Shown here: positions 14,441-22,507 of the stretch, piece after piece
Position numbering within the stretch: the first letter of the stretch is position 1
How the letters are laid out: each line of letters starts with the position of its first letter
DNA from: CAYFMP01 sp964344215
Lineage (GTDB): Bacteria; Pseudomonadota; Alphaproteobacteria; Rhodospirillales; Casp-alpha2
Reading direction: 5' to 3'
Assembly (NCBI GenBank): GCA_964344215.1
Contig: CAYFMP010000035.1
Location: forward strand, 1 to 35,241
Length of the DNA: 35,241 nucleotides
Made by a program: the position numbers and the translations under genes
The notes under the pieces: model-generated
The model's input: the letters and a program-made list of their open reading frames with translations, nothing else
What the model was told of the DNA's origin: nothing
Database searches by the model: none

Positions 14441-14797
14441 ATGTCGGATACGGACGGCGCCACGCCGGATTCCAGTAGGGCGTTTCTCGAACACCTGGAA
14501 GGAAGCGGATTCTTCGAGCAGATCGGCGATCTCGAGAAGAATCTGCAGTCCATTGCCAGCGAGCTCAAGAATTTCGGCGAGACGGCCGCCCGCCGCATGG
14601 AGGAAACGGAGAATTTAGCCGCCCATGTGCTGGCCATCGAATCGGTTCTTGGGGTCATGCTGCGGACCTATCCGGTCGAGGCGGAAGCCCTGAAGGCCGA
14701 GGTCGTCGAACGCACGGCGGCCATCTCCGGCAAGCCCGATGGCAGCCCCGCCGTTCATGCCATCGCCCAGGATATCCTCGGCGCCGCCAAGACATAA
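14441..14797 (+). CDS. Hypothetical helical protein, 118 residues
   Basis: I do not recognise this family. The product is soluble, without cysteines or a signal peptide, and appears wholly helical. There is an amphipathic stretch FLEHLEGSGFFEQIGDLEKNLQ and a Glu/Ala-rich second half ending AIAQDILGAAKT. GGGAGG lies four bases before ATG 14441, a strong ribosome site. It stands alone between the two FDH clusters, divergent from the 40-residue membrane protein and convergent with the FDH cytochrome b gene. Its placement hints at an FDH-related role, but nothing in the sequence shows this. Confidence 0.7.
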   Translation: MSDTDGATPDSSRAFLEHLEGSGFFEQIGDLEKNLQSIASELKNFGETAARRMEETENLAAHVLAIESVLGVMLRTYPVEAEALKAEVVERTAAISGKPDGSPAVHAIAQDILGAAKT

Positions 14798-14831
14798 ATC
14801 ACTCGCCGCCCGCTATCGAAGCTCCATAGGA

Positions 14832-14853
14832 AAGGGCGGCCGCAGCCGCCCTT
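14832..14853. terminator. Bidirectional terminator-like hairpin
   Basis: AAGGGCGGC and GCCGCCCTT form a 9-bp stem with a 4-base loop between two convergent genes (ending at 14797 and 14892). On the minus strand the stem ends in TTT, a short T-run. It can serve both the hypothetical gene and the membrane-bound FDH operon. Confidence 0.6.
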
Positions 14854-14891
14854 ATCCCGTTCCCCCTTCAATGCCCGCTACTGGGGCTTGC

Positions 14892-15995
14892 TTATTCGGC
14901 GGGCTGCTCTTGTCCCCCCGTCGAAGCTTTTTCCTCCATTTCGGCGACCCACAGATTGTGGTGCTCGCGGGCCCAGTTGATGTCGACCTGACCCGTGCCG
15001 ACGGCGTCGATGGCGCCTTCCATGCCGAGCGAGCCGATGTAGATATGAGCGATGACGATGGCGATCATGATCAAGGCCGCCAACGAGTGCCAAAGCACCG
15101 AAAGCTGGGTTTCCTGCAGCGGCGTCAAATTGGTCGGCAGATCGAAGCCGACCGTGTTGAGGAGGGCGAAGGTGCCCGACCACGGCTGGATCTCGTACGG
15201 GAAAACCAATGCCAGACCGGATACGGCGAGCGAGGCGCCGCCGAGAATAACCACCCAGAAAATGGCTTTCTGACCGAAGTTGAAGCGCGCCGAATCGGCA
15301 TGGACGCCGTCTTGGAACAGGCCGCCCGCGGTCATGATCCAATTGAAATCGCGGTTGTGCCAAAGGTTGTCCCGGACCCACAGCACGAACATCAGAACGA
15401 GGCCGATCATGAAGGCGTACGCGATGTAGTTGTGGGCCAACTTGCCCCAATAGGTCAGCGTCGAGAAGGCGTCGGCTCCCAAGATCGGTTTCAGCACGTA
15501 GCGCCCATAGAGAACGTTGAGCCCGGTCAGGGCGAGGACAATGAACGACGAGGCGGTCAACCAATGTGTAAACCGCTCGAGAGCATTGAAGCGCTCGATG
15601 GTTTCGCCAGCAAAGCCGGCGCCGATCCGGATACGGCCGCGAATGAAGAAAAACAGGGCCAGCACGACGATAGTGGCAAGCAGCAGCCACCCGCCGGTCT
15701 GCGAAACGGGGCCGTTCCTGAAGGCCCGCCAGTTGTCGCCGTCCGATTGCACCAGGACCGCCGCCTTTTTGTCCGGAATACTGACGGTGCCGGTAACACC
15801 GCGGCGCACGGCTCGCCATAACTCAGTATCGCTGACGTTACCGGACCAGTTGCCGGGAACGTTGCCGCCCGTCTGCGCTTGAGCCGGCGCCGTATCGAGG
15901 GCTGCCGACCCGGTCAACCCGGCCGCCATGCCATAGGCGATTAACAGCGACAATCCAGCCGCCGTCAGAATCTTGTGAAGATTAAAGCGAGTCAT
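14892..15995 (-). CDS. Formate dehydrogenase gamma subunit, cytochrome b556
   Basis: This subunit anchors the exported FDH and passes electrons through two haem b groups to quinone. The 367-residue protein has an N-terminal signal-like helix (about 10-40, ending AQA), a periplasmic stretch of about 60 residues, and further membrane helices around GGWLLLATIVVLALFFFI, WLTASSFIVLALTGLNVLY, YIAYAFMIGLVLMFVLWV, AIFWVVILGGASLAVSG and LIMIAIVIAHIYIG. Haem-ligand histidines are seen in RFTHWL, KLAHNY, LWHSL and IAHIY. The N-terminal extension makes it longer than the E. coli FdnI type (about 217) and like the longer gamma subunits of other proteobacteria. It is the last gene of the operon, followed by a terminator-like hairpin. 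Confidence 0.92.
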   Translation of the reverse strand: MTRFNLHKILTAAGLSLLIAYGMAAGLTGSAALDTAPAQAQTGGNVPGNWSGNVSDTELWRAVRRGVTGTVSIPDKKAAVLVQSDGDNWRAFRNGPVSQTGGWLLLATIVVLALFFFIRGRIRIGAGFAGETIERFNALERFTHWLTASSFIVLALTGLNVLYGRYVLKPILGADAFSTLTYWGKLAHNYIAYAFMIGLVLMFVLWVRDNLWHNRDFNWIMTAGGLFQDGVHADSARFNFGQKAIFWVVILGGASLAVSGLALVFPYEIQPWSGTFALLNTVGFDLPTNLTPLQETQLSVLWHSLAALIMIAIVIAHIYIGSLGMEGAIDAVGTGQVDINWAREHHNLWVAEMEEKASTGGQEQPAE

Positions 15996-16021
15996 CGAGT
16001 TCGTTCCTTGTCCCTTGTTCC

Positions 16022-16055
16022 CCAGGGGCGGCGGCCCGATCAGTTGCCGCCCTGG
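16022..16055 (-). other. Hairpin overlapping the lipoprotein gene stop
   Basis: CCAGGGGCGGC and GCCGCCCTGG pair with one bulged G around a 13-base loop, covering the stop codon at 16040. With no T-run it may protect or process the mRNA between the lipoprotein gene and the cytochrome b gene. Confidence 0.35.
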
Positions 16056-16348
16056 TTCCTGGCGCGGAGCTTCAGTTTGCCGAGGTCGATGCCGCTCGCG
16101 CCGGGTCTGCGAACGTCGCGCTTCGGAGCCGCCGAGCCGCCGCCGGTCGATACGCCCGAGCCCTGGTAGACCGTGCGTTGCCGAAGTTGGCGGGTCTGCG
16201 CCGCGCTCAATTGGGTGTCGGGCTTGCCCTTGTAGACGCCCGGCTCGTATCGGGTAATACGGCCTTGCTCTTCCGCCCGGCAGCCAAGCAGAAGCAATGC
16301 CGAAACGCTCAGCGCTCCGGCCGTGCTCAGTATTCTTCGGGCCTTCAT
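16040..16348 (-). CDS. Small lipoprotein in the formate dehydrogenase operon
   Basis: The 102-residue product starts MKARRILSTAGALSVSALLLLGCRAEEQG, with a signal peptide and a lipobox LLLGC placing the lipidated Cys at about residue 23. The mature part is polar, Gln/Arg/Gly-rich and has no other cysteines; it ends LKLRARNQGGN. I do not recognise a characterised family. It sits between the Fe-S subunit and cytochrome b genes, bracketed by GC-rich hairpins, and should face the periplasm like the enzyme it accompanies. A role in assembly or anchoring of the complex is a guess. Confidence 0.75.
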   Translation of the reverse strand: MKARRILSTAGALSVSALLLLGCRAEEQGRITRYEPGVYKGKPDTQLSAAQTRQLRQRTVYQGSGVSTGGGSAAPKRDVRRPGASGIDLGKLKLRARNQGGN

Positions 16349-16393
16349 TGGTACCCCTTTACGTTAGCATTTCGGACCCTGGGGCGGGGCAAC

Positions 16394-16418
16394 GGGGGCG
16401 GCGTCCGACGCCGCCCCC
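16394..16418 (-). other. Strong GC hairpin between FDH Fe-S subunit and lipoprotein genes
   Basis: GGGGGCGGCGT and ACGCCGCCCCC form an 11-bp stem with a 3-base loop, 22 bp after the Fe-S subunit stop. No T-run follows in the direction of transcription. It could lower read-through or set an mRNA 3' end, giving less lipoprotein and cytochrome b than catalytic subunits. Confidence 0.5.
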
Positions 16419-16440
16419 TTTCGCATACCCCGCCGTCAGG

Positions 16441-17037
16441 TCAGGATCCCGCCTTCTGCGTGTAGGCGGTGCCCCACCCCCATGCACCCGAACCGAAGCC
16501 ACGGCTGACCACGCGCTCGCGGTAGATGTTGCTGACCATGTCGCCGTCGCCGCCCAAGAGAGCCTTGGTCGAGCACATTTCGGCACACAGCGGCAACTTG
16601 CCTTCCGCCAAGCGATTGCGGCCGTACTTCTTGAACTCGGCTGCCGAGTTGTCGTCTTCCGGTCCACCGTTGCAGAAGGTGCACTTGTCCATCTTGCCGC
16701 GGCTGCCGAAGTTTCCGGCTTGCGGATACTGCGGCGCCCCGAACGGACAAGCGTAGAAGCAATACCCGCACCCGATGCAAAGGTCTTTCGAGTGCAGGAC
16801 CACACCTTCTTCCGTTTGGTAGATGCAGTCCACCGGGCAGACCGCGATGCACGGCGCATCCGAGCAGTGCATGCAGGCCACCGAGATGGACCGCTCGCCA
16901 GGTTTGCCGTCGTTGATGGTGACGACCCGGCGCCGGTTGATGCCCCACGGCACCTCGTTTTCGTTCTTACACGCGGTGACGCAAGCGTTGCATTCGATGC
17001 AGCGCTCGGCGTCGCAAAGGAATTTCATTCTTGCCAT
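16441..17037 (-). CDS. Formate dehydrogenase beta subunit, four-cluster ferredoxin
   Basis: The 198-residue electron-transfer subunit links the catalytic subunit to cytochrome b. Four cysteine groups are visible: CIECNACVTAC near the N-terminus, CMHCSDAPCIAVCPVDC, CIGCGYCFYACPFG, and CTFC with a later CAEMC, the pattern for four [4Fe-4S] clusters in the FdnH/DMSO-reductase beta family. It has no Tat signal, so it presumably crosses the membrane with the Tat-bearing catalytic subunit. E. coli FdnH is about 294 residues with a C-terminal membrane helix; that helix is missing here, as in shorter beta subunits of other bacteria. It lies 17 bp after the catalytic gene. Confidence 0.94.
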   Translation of the reverse strand: MARMKFLCDAERCIECNACVTACKNENEVPWGINRRRVVTINDGKPGERSISVACMHCSDAPCIAVCPVDCIYQTEEGVVLHSKDLCIGCGYCFYACPFGAPQYPQAGNFGSRGKMDKCTFCNGGPEDDNSAAEFKKYGRNRLAEGKLPLCAEMCSTKALLGGDGDMVSNIYRERVVSRGFGSGAWGWGTAYTQKAGS

Positions 17038-17054
17038 GATAATTCTCCTCTACC

Positions 17055-19922
17055 TTACGCTGCTTCGATGCGACACAGGGTGACTTTCGTCTCCTGCATC
17101 TGGGTGACGGAATCGTATCCGTAGGTTCCGCACATGTTGGACGCTTCACCCAACACATAAGGATCGGCACCCGGCGGATACTTGTCCCGCAGGTTCTTGC
17201 CCTGCCAGTGGCCGCCGAAGTGGAACGGCATGAATACAACTCCAGGCGCGACACGCTCGGTGACGAGCGCCTGGACCAGCACCTTACCGCCTTCCGGCGA
17301 ATGGACCCACATGTCGGAACCATCCCTGATGCCGGCGTTGTTGGCATCGATGGGATTGATCTCGCAGAACATGTCCTGCTGCAGCTCGGCAAGCCACTTG
17401 TTCGAGCGGCTTTCGTCGCCACCACCCTCGTATTCCACCAGACGGCCCGACGTCAGAATGGTCGGGAAGTTCTTGGAGTGATCGACCTTCTGGATGGATT
17501 CGTACTTGGTCGGCAGGCGATAGGCCTTCTTGTCCTTGTACGTCGCGTATTTGGGCAGCAGATCGCGCCTCGGCGTGTACAGAGGTTCACGATGCAACGG
17601 CACCGGATCCGGGAAGGTCCAGACCACAACACGCGCCTTGGCATTGCCGAAGGGCGCGCAGCCATGCTTGATGGCGACCCGCTGGATACCACCCGACAGG
17701 TCGGTCTTCCAGTTGGTCTTGTCGCCGGCGATCTTTTCGATGGTCGCCCGCTCTTTGGCGGTCAGGTCCTTGTCCCATCCGAGCTTCTTGAGCATCGCCA
17801 TGGTGAACTCCGGATGGCCGTCCTTGAGTTCGTTGCCGACCGGATACGAGCCCTCGGCGAGGAGGTTTTCGCCGTTGCGCTCGACACCGAACCGGGCCCG
17901 GAAGTTGAGCCCGCCTTCGGCCACCGGCTTGGACGGATCATACAGGTTCGGCGTGCCGGGGTGCTTGATCGCGGCAGTTCCCCAACACGGCCACGGCAGG
18001 CCGTAGTAATCGCCGTCGGCCGGGCCACCCTTAGCCAGCAAGGAGGTCTTGTCGAAGGTCGCCTGGTTGGCCATGTGAGTTCTCAAGCGCTCCGGCGATT
18101 GACCCGTGTAACCGATCGTCCACATGCCGCGGTTGAACTCCAGCGTGGTGTCCTCGATCGAGGGCTCTTCGCCGTTGACCTTGATGTTCTTGAAGAACTC
18201 CTTATCGAAGCCGAACTTCTTGGCGAACAGATAGATGATGGTGTGGTCCGGTTTCGCCTCGTAGATCGGCTCGGTGATCTTCTCACGCCATTGCAGCGAC
18301 CGGTTGGACGCCGTCACGGAGCCATAGGTTTCGTACTGGGTTGCCGCCGGCAGCACGTAAACGCCGTCCTTGCGGTCCGGAATGACCGAGGCGAAGGTCG
18401 GAACCGGGTCGATGACGACCAACAGGTCCAACTTCTCCATCGCCGTCTTCATTTCCGGCAGACGGGTCTGCGAGTTGCAGGCATGTCCCCAGAACACCAT
18501 GGCGCGCAGGTTATCGGGCTGGTCGATGTTCTTCTTGTCTTCGAGAACGCCGTCGATCCAGCGCGATACGGGAATACCCTTCGATTCCATCAGCTTCTTG
18601 GAGGCGAAGCGTTTGAGGACGTAATCGTAGGGGACGTCCCAGACACGGGCCCAGTGCTTCCACGAACCGGTCTTGAGGCCGTAGTAGCCCGGCAACGAGT
18701 GCGACAGGATGCAGAAGTCGGTCGCACCCTGAACATTGTCGTGGCCGCGGAAGATATTCGCCCCACCGCCGGCGACGCCGACATTACCCAACGCCAGCAT
18801 CAGCGTGCAATAGGCGCGGGTGTTGTTGTTGCCGTTGGTGTGCTGGGTGCCGCCCATGCACCATACGATCGTGCCCGGGCGGTTGTTGGCCAGTGTCCGT
18901 GCGACGCGGCGGAGCTGCGAGCCCGGCGTGCCGGTCACGCGTTCGGTCTCCTCCGGATTCCACTTCTTGACCTCGGTGCGAATCTGATCCATGCCCCAGA
19001 CGCGGGCTTTGATGTAGTCCTTGTCTTCCCAGCCGTTCTCGAAGATGTGCCAGAGAATGCCCCAGATCAGCGCCACGTCGGTGCCGGGACGGAACCGCAC
19101 GTATTCGTCGGCATGGGCTGCCGTGCGGGTGAACCGCGGGTCACAGACGATGAGGGCGGCGTTGTTCTGTTCCTTGGCCTTCAGGATGTGCTGCACGGCA
19201 ACCGGGTGGGCTTCTGCCGGGTTGGAGCCGATCAGGAACATCGCACGACTGTTGTGGATGTCGTTGTAGGAGTTGGTCATCGCGCCGTAGCCCCAGGTGT
19301 TGGCCACGCCGGCAACCGTCGTCGAGTGACAGATACGCGCCTGGTGGTCGCCGTTGTTGGACCCCCAGAATGCGTAGAACTTACGGAACAGATAGGACTG
19401 CTCGTTGTTGAACTTGGCCGAGCCCAGCCAATAGACGGAATCGGGTCCCGAGCTCTTGCGAATTTCGAGCATCTTGTCGCCGATCTCGTTGATGGCCGCG
19501 TCCCAAGACAGCTTCTTCCACTTGCCGCCTTCCAGCTTCATCGGATAGCGCAGGCGCCGTTCGTTGTGCGCGTGCTCGCGAACCGACGCGCCCTTGGCGC
19601 AGTGGGCACCCAGATTGATCGGGCTCTCGAAGCCGGGCTCCTGGCCGACCCAGACGCCGTTGTCGACTTCGGCCATCACCGTGCACCCGACCGAACAGTG
19701 GGTACAGACGGATTTGACCTGCTGCATCGCCTTGGGCGCGCCTTGCGCTTTCGCCGGCTTGACCACGCCAAACGGCGCCGCCGTCGCCAGGGCCGCGCCT
19801 CCGGCGGTCAGGCCGGAGCGCTTGAGGAACGTCCGGCGGTCCATGGACCCCCCGACGACGCCCGCCAAGGCTTTCTTCAAACGGGGGCCATTCGCAACCC
19901 CGTCGCTCTTTTTGGTGAGCAT
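17055..19922 (-). CDS. Membrane-associated formate dehydrogenase catalytic subunit (Tat-exported, FdhA/FdnG type)
   Basis: This 955-residue Mo/W-bis-MGD enzyme oxidises formate in the periplasm. The N-terminus has a twin-arginine signal DRRTFLKRSG (R29, R30) followed by a hydrophobic stretch and an AKA-type cleavage region near 58. A [4Fe-4S] site follows (C73, C76, C80, C108). The metal ligand is cysteine 198 (ICHSTTVAG; codon TGT), followed by His199, so no selenocysteine is needed. The rest is the molybdopterin oxidoreductase fold ending with the MGD-binding domain (ILTSGRLVEYEGGG; MPFHFGGHW). ATG 19922 has GGGAG about ten bases upstream; the 25 residues before the Tat motif are a longer n-region than usual, and the internal ATG at residue 27 is an alternative start. 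Confidence 0.95.
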   Translation of the reverse strand: MLTKKSDGVANGPRLKKALAGVVGGSMDRRTFLKRSGLTAGGAALATAAPFGVVKPAKAQGAPKAMQQVKSVCTHCSVGCTVMAEVDNGVWVGQEPGFESPINLGAHCAKGASVREHAHNERRLRYPMKLEGGKWKKLSWDAAINEIGDKMLEIRKSSGPDSVYWLGSAKFNNEQSYLFRKFYAFWGSNNGDHQARICHSTTVAGVANTWGYGAMTNSYNDIHNSRAMFLIGSNPAEAHPVAVQHILKAKEQNNAALIVCDPRFTRTAAHADEYVRFRPGTDVALIWGILWHIFENGWEDKDYIKARVWGMDQIRTEVKKWNPEETERVTGTPGSQLRRVARTLANNRPGTIVWCMGGTQHTNGNNNTRAYCTLMLALGNVGVAGGGANIFRGHDNVQGATDFCILSHSLPGYYGLKTGSWKHWARVWDVPYDYVLKRFASKKLMESKGIPVSRWIDGVLEDKKNIDQPDNLRAMVFWGHACNSQTRLPEMKTAMEKLDLLVVIDPVPTFASVIPDRKDGVYVLPAATQYETYGSVTASNRSLQWREKITEPIYEAKPDHTIIYLFAKKFGFDKEFFKNIKVNGEEPSIEDTTLEFNRGMWTIGYTGQSPERLRTHMANQATFDKTSLLAKGGPADGDYYGLPWPCWGTAAIKHPGTPNLYDPSKPVAEGGLNFRARFGVERNGENLLAEGSYPVGNELKDGHPEFTMAMLKKLGWDKDLTAKERATIEKIAGDKTNWKTDLSGGIQRVAIKHGCAPFGNAKARVVVWTFPDPVPLHREPLYTPRRDLLPKYATYKDKKAYRLPTKYESIQKVDHSKNFPTILTSGRLVEYEGGGDESRSNKWLAELQQDMFCEINPIDANNAGIRDGSDMWVHSPEGGKVLVQALVTERVAPGVVFMPFHFGGHWQGKNLRDKYPPGADPYVLGEASNMCGTYGYDSVTQMQETKVTLCRIEAA

Positions 19923-19949
19923 AATGAGATGTCTCCCTATTTTCTCAGG

Positions 19950-20150
19950 TTAGAACCGCGCCAGTTCGTAGTATTTCTTGACGTGTTCGGTTTCCCGGTA
20001 GCCGGACTTGGAGCCGCCTTCCGGAACTGCCGCCTCGGCCGATTTCCCCGAAAGCACCACCGCAGCTACGCCTGCCGCGGCGCCGGTCGCGCCGGCCGCT
20101 TTCAGAAAATCCCGGCGAGGAAGCGATTTGGTTTCTCGTTTCGCCATCAT
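19950..20150 (-). CDS. Formate dehydrogenase region Tat-signal small protein
   Basis: The 66-residue product carries a Tat signal (LPRRDFLKAAGATGAAAGVAAVVLSG) and a short mature part ending YRETEHVKKYYELARF. This matches the small twin-arginine proteins repeatedly found just before FDH catalytic genes; their role is unproven, with an assembly or export partner often suggested. Two ATG codons are adjacent at 20150 and 20147; GGGAG is better spaced for the second. It lies between the TorD-like chaperone and the catalytic gene, 27 bp from the latter. Confidence 0.88.
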   Translation of the reverse strand: MMAKRETKSLPRRDFLKAAGATGAAAGVAAVVLSGKSAEAAVPEGGSKSGYRETEHVKKYYELARF

Positions 20151-20251
20151 GATCTCCCTTTTTGTTTTCCCTCCGACCGACGGCCGACCACCGGCCTCCG
20201 GCTTAGTTCGTAACGGCCCGAATTCGGCCGCCGTCTCTTCTCGGCCCCGAA

Positions 20252-20923
20252 TCAGGCCGACATCTCGAACGCCTCGGCCTCGATCGCCATGAACAGCTTG
20301 CCGATCGTGCCGACAGGCATATAGAGGACGGCCGCCTGGGCGCCCTCCAAATCCTCAAAAAAACTCGGCGCCCACGACGCCATATGACGGTTGAAGAAAT
20401 CGCGCTGTCCGGCCAGACCGACGCCGCCGCCGAGCGATCCGGAAATCAGACCGTGCATGATCTCGCAGAGGGCGGCGATATGATCTTCCGGCTCGCCGGT
20501 CTTGCCGGTCAGCGCGACGCCCAGTTCCGACATGTGGGTGCGTAGATCGGCCAGCGGCTTCTCGTAGACGAATCCCGTCAGGTAAAACGATGCGTAAGGC
20601 GTCATCTCGCCGCCCGCGCCCATGCCGTAGAACAGCTCGGTGTATTCCTCTTCCGCCTTGGCGCGCGGCGTACGCGCGGCCAACGCGCCGAACGACTTCA
20701 GAGCCCGGCCCAACTCGGTCTCGTCCGCCTCGTGCTCCATGCCGCGGACCATTTCCAGGGTGTCATCCGACATCGGCGCCGCCAGCGCCCGCGCCAGCAA
20801 CGCATAGAGATTGGCCCGCAGCACATCCTCTTCCGGGACATCACGGACGGTGTCTTCTGTTTCGGATGAGGGAGCGTCGCGTTTGCCTCTAACGCCTTCT
20901 CCCGTGCTTACGCCGGCCTCCAC
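20252..20923 (-). CDS. TorD-family cytoplasmic chaperone for formate dehydrogenase
   Basis: The 223-residue protein is all-helical, with the TorD/DmsD family features: an N-terminal region LRANLYALLARALAAPMSD, the central YTELFYGMGAGGEMTPYASFYLTGFVYEKPLADLR (E-x-x-x-L-F and a P-Y-x-S-x-Y/F variant), and a C-terminal DFFNRHMASWAPSFFEDLEGA (the family's H-x-x-x-W-x-P). Such chaperones hold the apo-catalytic subunit until its cofactor is inserted and shield the Tat signal. The start is GTG 20923, preceded by GAGGA at good spacing. It is the first gene of the membrane-bound FDH operon. Confidence 0.88.
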   Translation of the reverse strand: MEAGVSTGEGVRGKRDAPSSETEDTVRDVPEEDVLRANLYALLARALAAPMSDDTLEMVRGMEHEADETELGRALKSFGALAARTPRAKAEEEYTELFYGMGAGGEMTPYASFYLTGFVYEKPLADLRTHMSELGVALTGKTGEPEDHIAALCEIMHGLISGSLGGGVGLAGQRDFFNRHMASWAPSFFEDLEGAQAAVLYMPVGTIGKLFMAIEAEAFEMSA

Positions 20924-21243
20924 TAAGTGTCCTCATTATTTTTGCCGCGATCGTCCGCGGAATTCCAGGGCGCGTGGTCGCTGGTATACCAGAAAGCCTC
21001 CCAGACCAACGGGTCAGCGGTCACACCTTGATATTATCGGGCGTTTCCGTTTCGCAAGTCAACGGGATTCACCCAGCCAAGGGGAAAAATCGATACAAGA
21101 AACCACATAAATATCATGGCTTTATAGAACAATATACGGGCGATTTAATTTTCCGACCGGCAAAACCCGCAGGGCAAGAATTCGGCCCGAAGTCGCCAAA
21201 GCGCCCGCTCGGAGCGGCCGGCGAGAACAAGCATCGGGGTCGA
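20924..21243. other. 320-bp intergenic region upstream of the torD-like gene
   Basis: No gene is seen. The middle (about 21085-21165) is markedly AT-rich against the GC-rich surroundings and probably holds the promoter of the membrane-bound FDH operon, but I could not fix clear -35/-10 boxes. It contains ATGATATTTATGT on the minus strand (21117-21105), resembling a sequence upstream of tupB. The part near 21205-21217 has a short GC hairpin after the DUF3306 stop. Confidence 0.4.
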
Positions 21244-21957
21244 TCAGGATTTCGCATCGTCGTCAGCGACGTCGGCCGGCGCTTCCGTCAATGACGTCTC
21301 GTCATCGTCCTCACCGTCGTCCTCGCCATCGCCGACCTCGTCGTCGTCGCCGGGGCCGGGCTCGGCGGCTGCCGTGACGGCCTCGCGACCATCGGTCTCG
21401 ACCGCCTCCTCGCCGTCGCCGGTTACGTATCCCTTGCCGGCCTTGTAGGCGCTGTCGGCGGCGGCAATCAGCTTGTCGATGATGCGGAAGTCCTCGTCGT
21501 AGTCGTTGAGACCGTCGAGGTTGGCGAGCACCGGATCGGAACGCCACAGAACCCTGAGCGCCCGGCGACGGATGAACTCGGGCACCCGCTCGGCCATGAA
21601 CGGCGTGAAATCGGAATCCTTGGTCAGGTTTTCGATCGGCGGCAGGGCATCGACCACTTCCTGTTCCTCCGGCGTCAATTCGCGTTCCTCGTCCGGATCC
21701 GCATCGCCGGCCTCGTCCGCCGCCCGCACCGGTGCGTCGGCCGGCGCCGCCTCGTAAGCCGTCTCCCCTTCTTCGGGATCGGCCAGGGCCGGCATCGGCG
21801 GCGCGAAGCGGTGTTCGACGGCAGCCGAGCCGTCGACGGCGACCGGCTTGGCGCCGCCGCGCTTGTCGGTTCGGGCCGCCGCATCCTCTTCGGGCGATGC
21901 CCCGCCGCGGCGCTTCAGCCTCAACCACCGCGACATCCTGCCTTCGTCACGCGTCAT
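21244..21957 (-). CDS. DUF3306 family protein
   Basis: The 237-residue product begins MTRDEGRMSRWLRLKRRG, then has a long acidic Ala/Pro linker, a conserved core (about residues 100-170: LPPIENLTKDSDFTPFMAERVPEFIRRRALRVLWRSDPVLANLDGLNDYDED), and a strongly acidic low-complexity tail rich in Asp and Glu. The core is characteristic of DUF3306, a family of unknown function encoded in alphaproteobacterial FDH gene clusters next to DUF3305. ATG 21957 lies inside the last codons of DUF3305 (11-bp overlap), arguing for coupling. The core might bind a partner during FDH maturation, but no catalytic motif is visible. Confidence 0.85.
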   Translation of the reverse strand: MTRDEGRMSRWLRLKRRGGASPEEDAAARTDKRGGAKPVAVDGSAAVEHRFAPPMPALADPEEGETAYEAAPADAPVRAADEAGDADPDEERELTPEEQEVVDALPPIENLTKDSDFTPFMAERVPEFIRRRALRVLWRSDPVLANLDGLNDYDEDFRIIDKLIAAADSAYKAGKGYVTGDGEEAVETDGREAVTAAAEPGPGDDDEVGDGEDDGEDDDETSLTEAPADVADDDAKS

Positions 21958-22507
21958 GGCGGCGCCTCCCGGGATGGCCGACGCGGGGCTCGGCGCCGCG
22001 GCTGAAACCGCCCTTGCGCGGATCGTAGGCCTTTTTCTGTTTGCGTTTCTTGAATGGCTGCTCGACGTGATGGCGGTCGACGTAATCCTGTATCCAGGCA
22101 GCGATTTCCGGCGGCATCGGGACACCCTCGACGATGTCGTCGCCGCTTTCCAAGTAGCTCTCGGCTTCGTAGGGACAGGCGGTGACCAGGAACGGCACGA
22201 CATCGCCGTCGTCGGCCTCCTCGCCGGGGCTGAGCACGACATAAACGTGCGGCGGCGAGTTGGCCAAGTTGACCCGGTAGCCCTCGGTCTCGCCCCGAAA
22301 CAACTGCAGGTCCAGGGTACCGACGTGGAAATGGCACCACCCCTCGCCTTCACGCAACAATACCCATTGACCGGGGTTCTCGAGAGGCGCGGCGCCGGGG
22401 ATGACGGCGACCGGCATCCACGAGTGGTCCTGCCAGCGGCTGTCGATGTCGCGGCGCTCGACGACGATGCCGAGCGGGAGGCTCTCCATGTCCTTGAACC
22501 TGGTCAT
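21947..22507 (-). CDS. DUF3305 family protein
   Basis: The 186-residue soluble protein starts MTRFKDMESLPLGIVVERRDI and contains DHSWMPVAVIPGAAP, a Trp/Tyr-rich beta-sheet-like middle (YRVNLANSPPHVYVVLSP) and a basic C-terminal tail (FKKRKQKKAYDPRKGG). This pattern matches DUF3305, found with DUF3306, fdhD and mobA in FDH loci; the function is not established. Its ATG shares 4 bp with the mobA stop (ATGA at 22507-22504), and its end overlaps DUF3306, so mobA, DUF3305 and DUF3306 appear translated as a coupled set. Confidence 0.85.
   Translation of the reverse strand: MTRFKDMESLPLGIVVERRDIDSRWQDHSWMPVAVIPGAAPLENPGQWVLLREGEGWCHFHVGTLDLQLFRGETEGYRVNLANSPPHVYVVLSPGEEADDGDVVPFLVTACPYEAESYLESGDDIVEGVPMPPEIAAWIQDYVDRHHVEQPFKKRKQKKAYDPRKGGFSRGAEPRVGHPGRRRHDA

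Noticed and set aside
17208..20213. A 1001-codon open frame on the plus strand opposite the exported FDH catalytic gene
   Set aside because: It mirrors the real gene in a GC-rich sequence; the translation is Arg/Val/Asp-rich with no family motifs, while the minus strand encodes a complete molybdopterin oxidoreductase.
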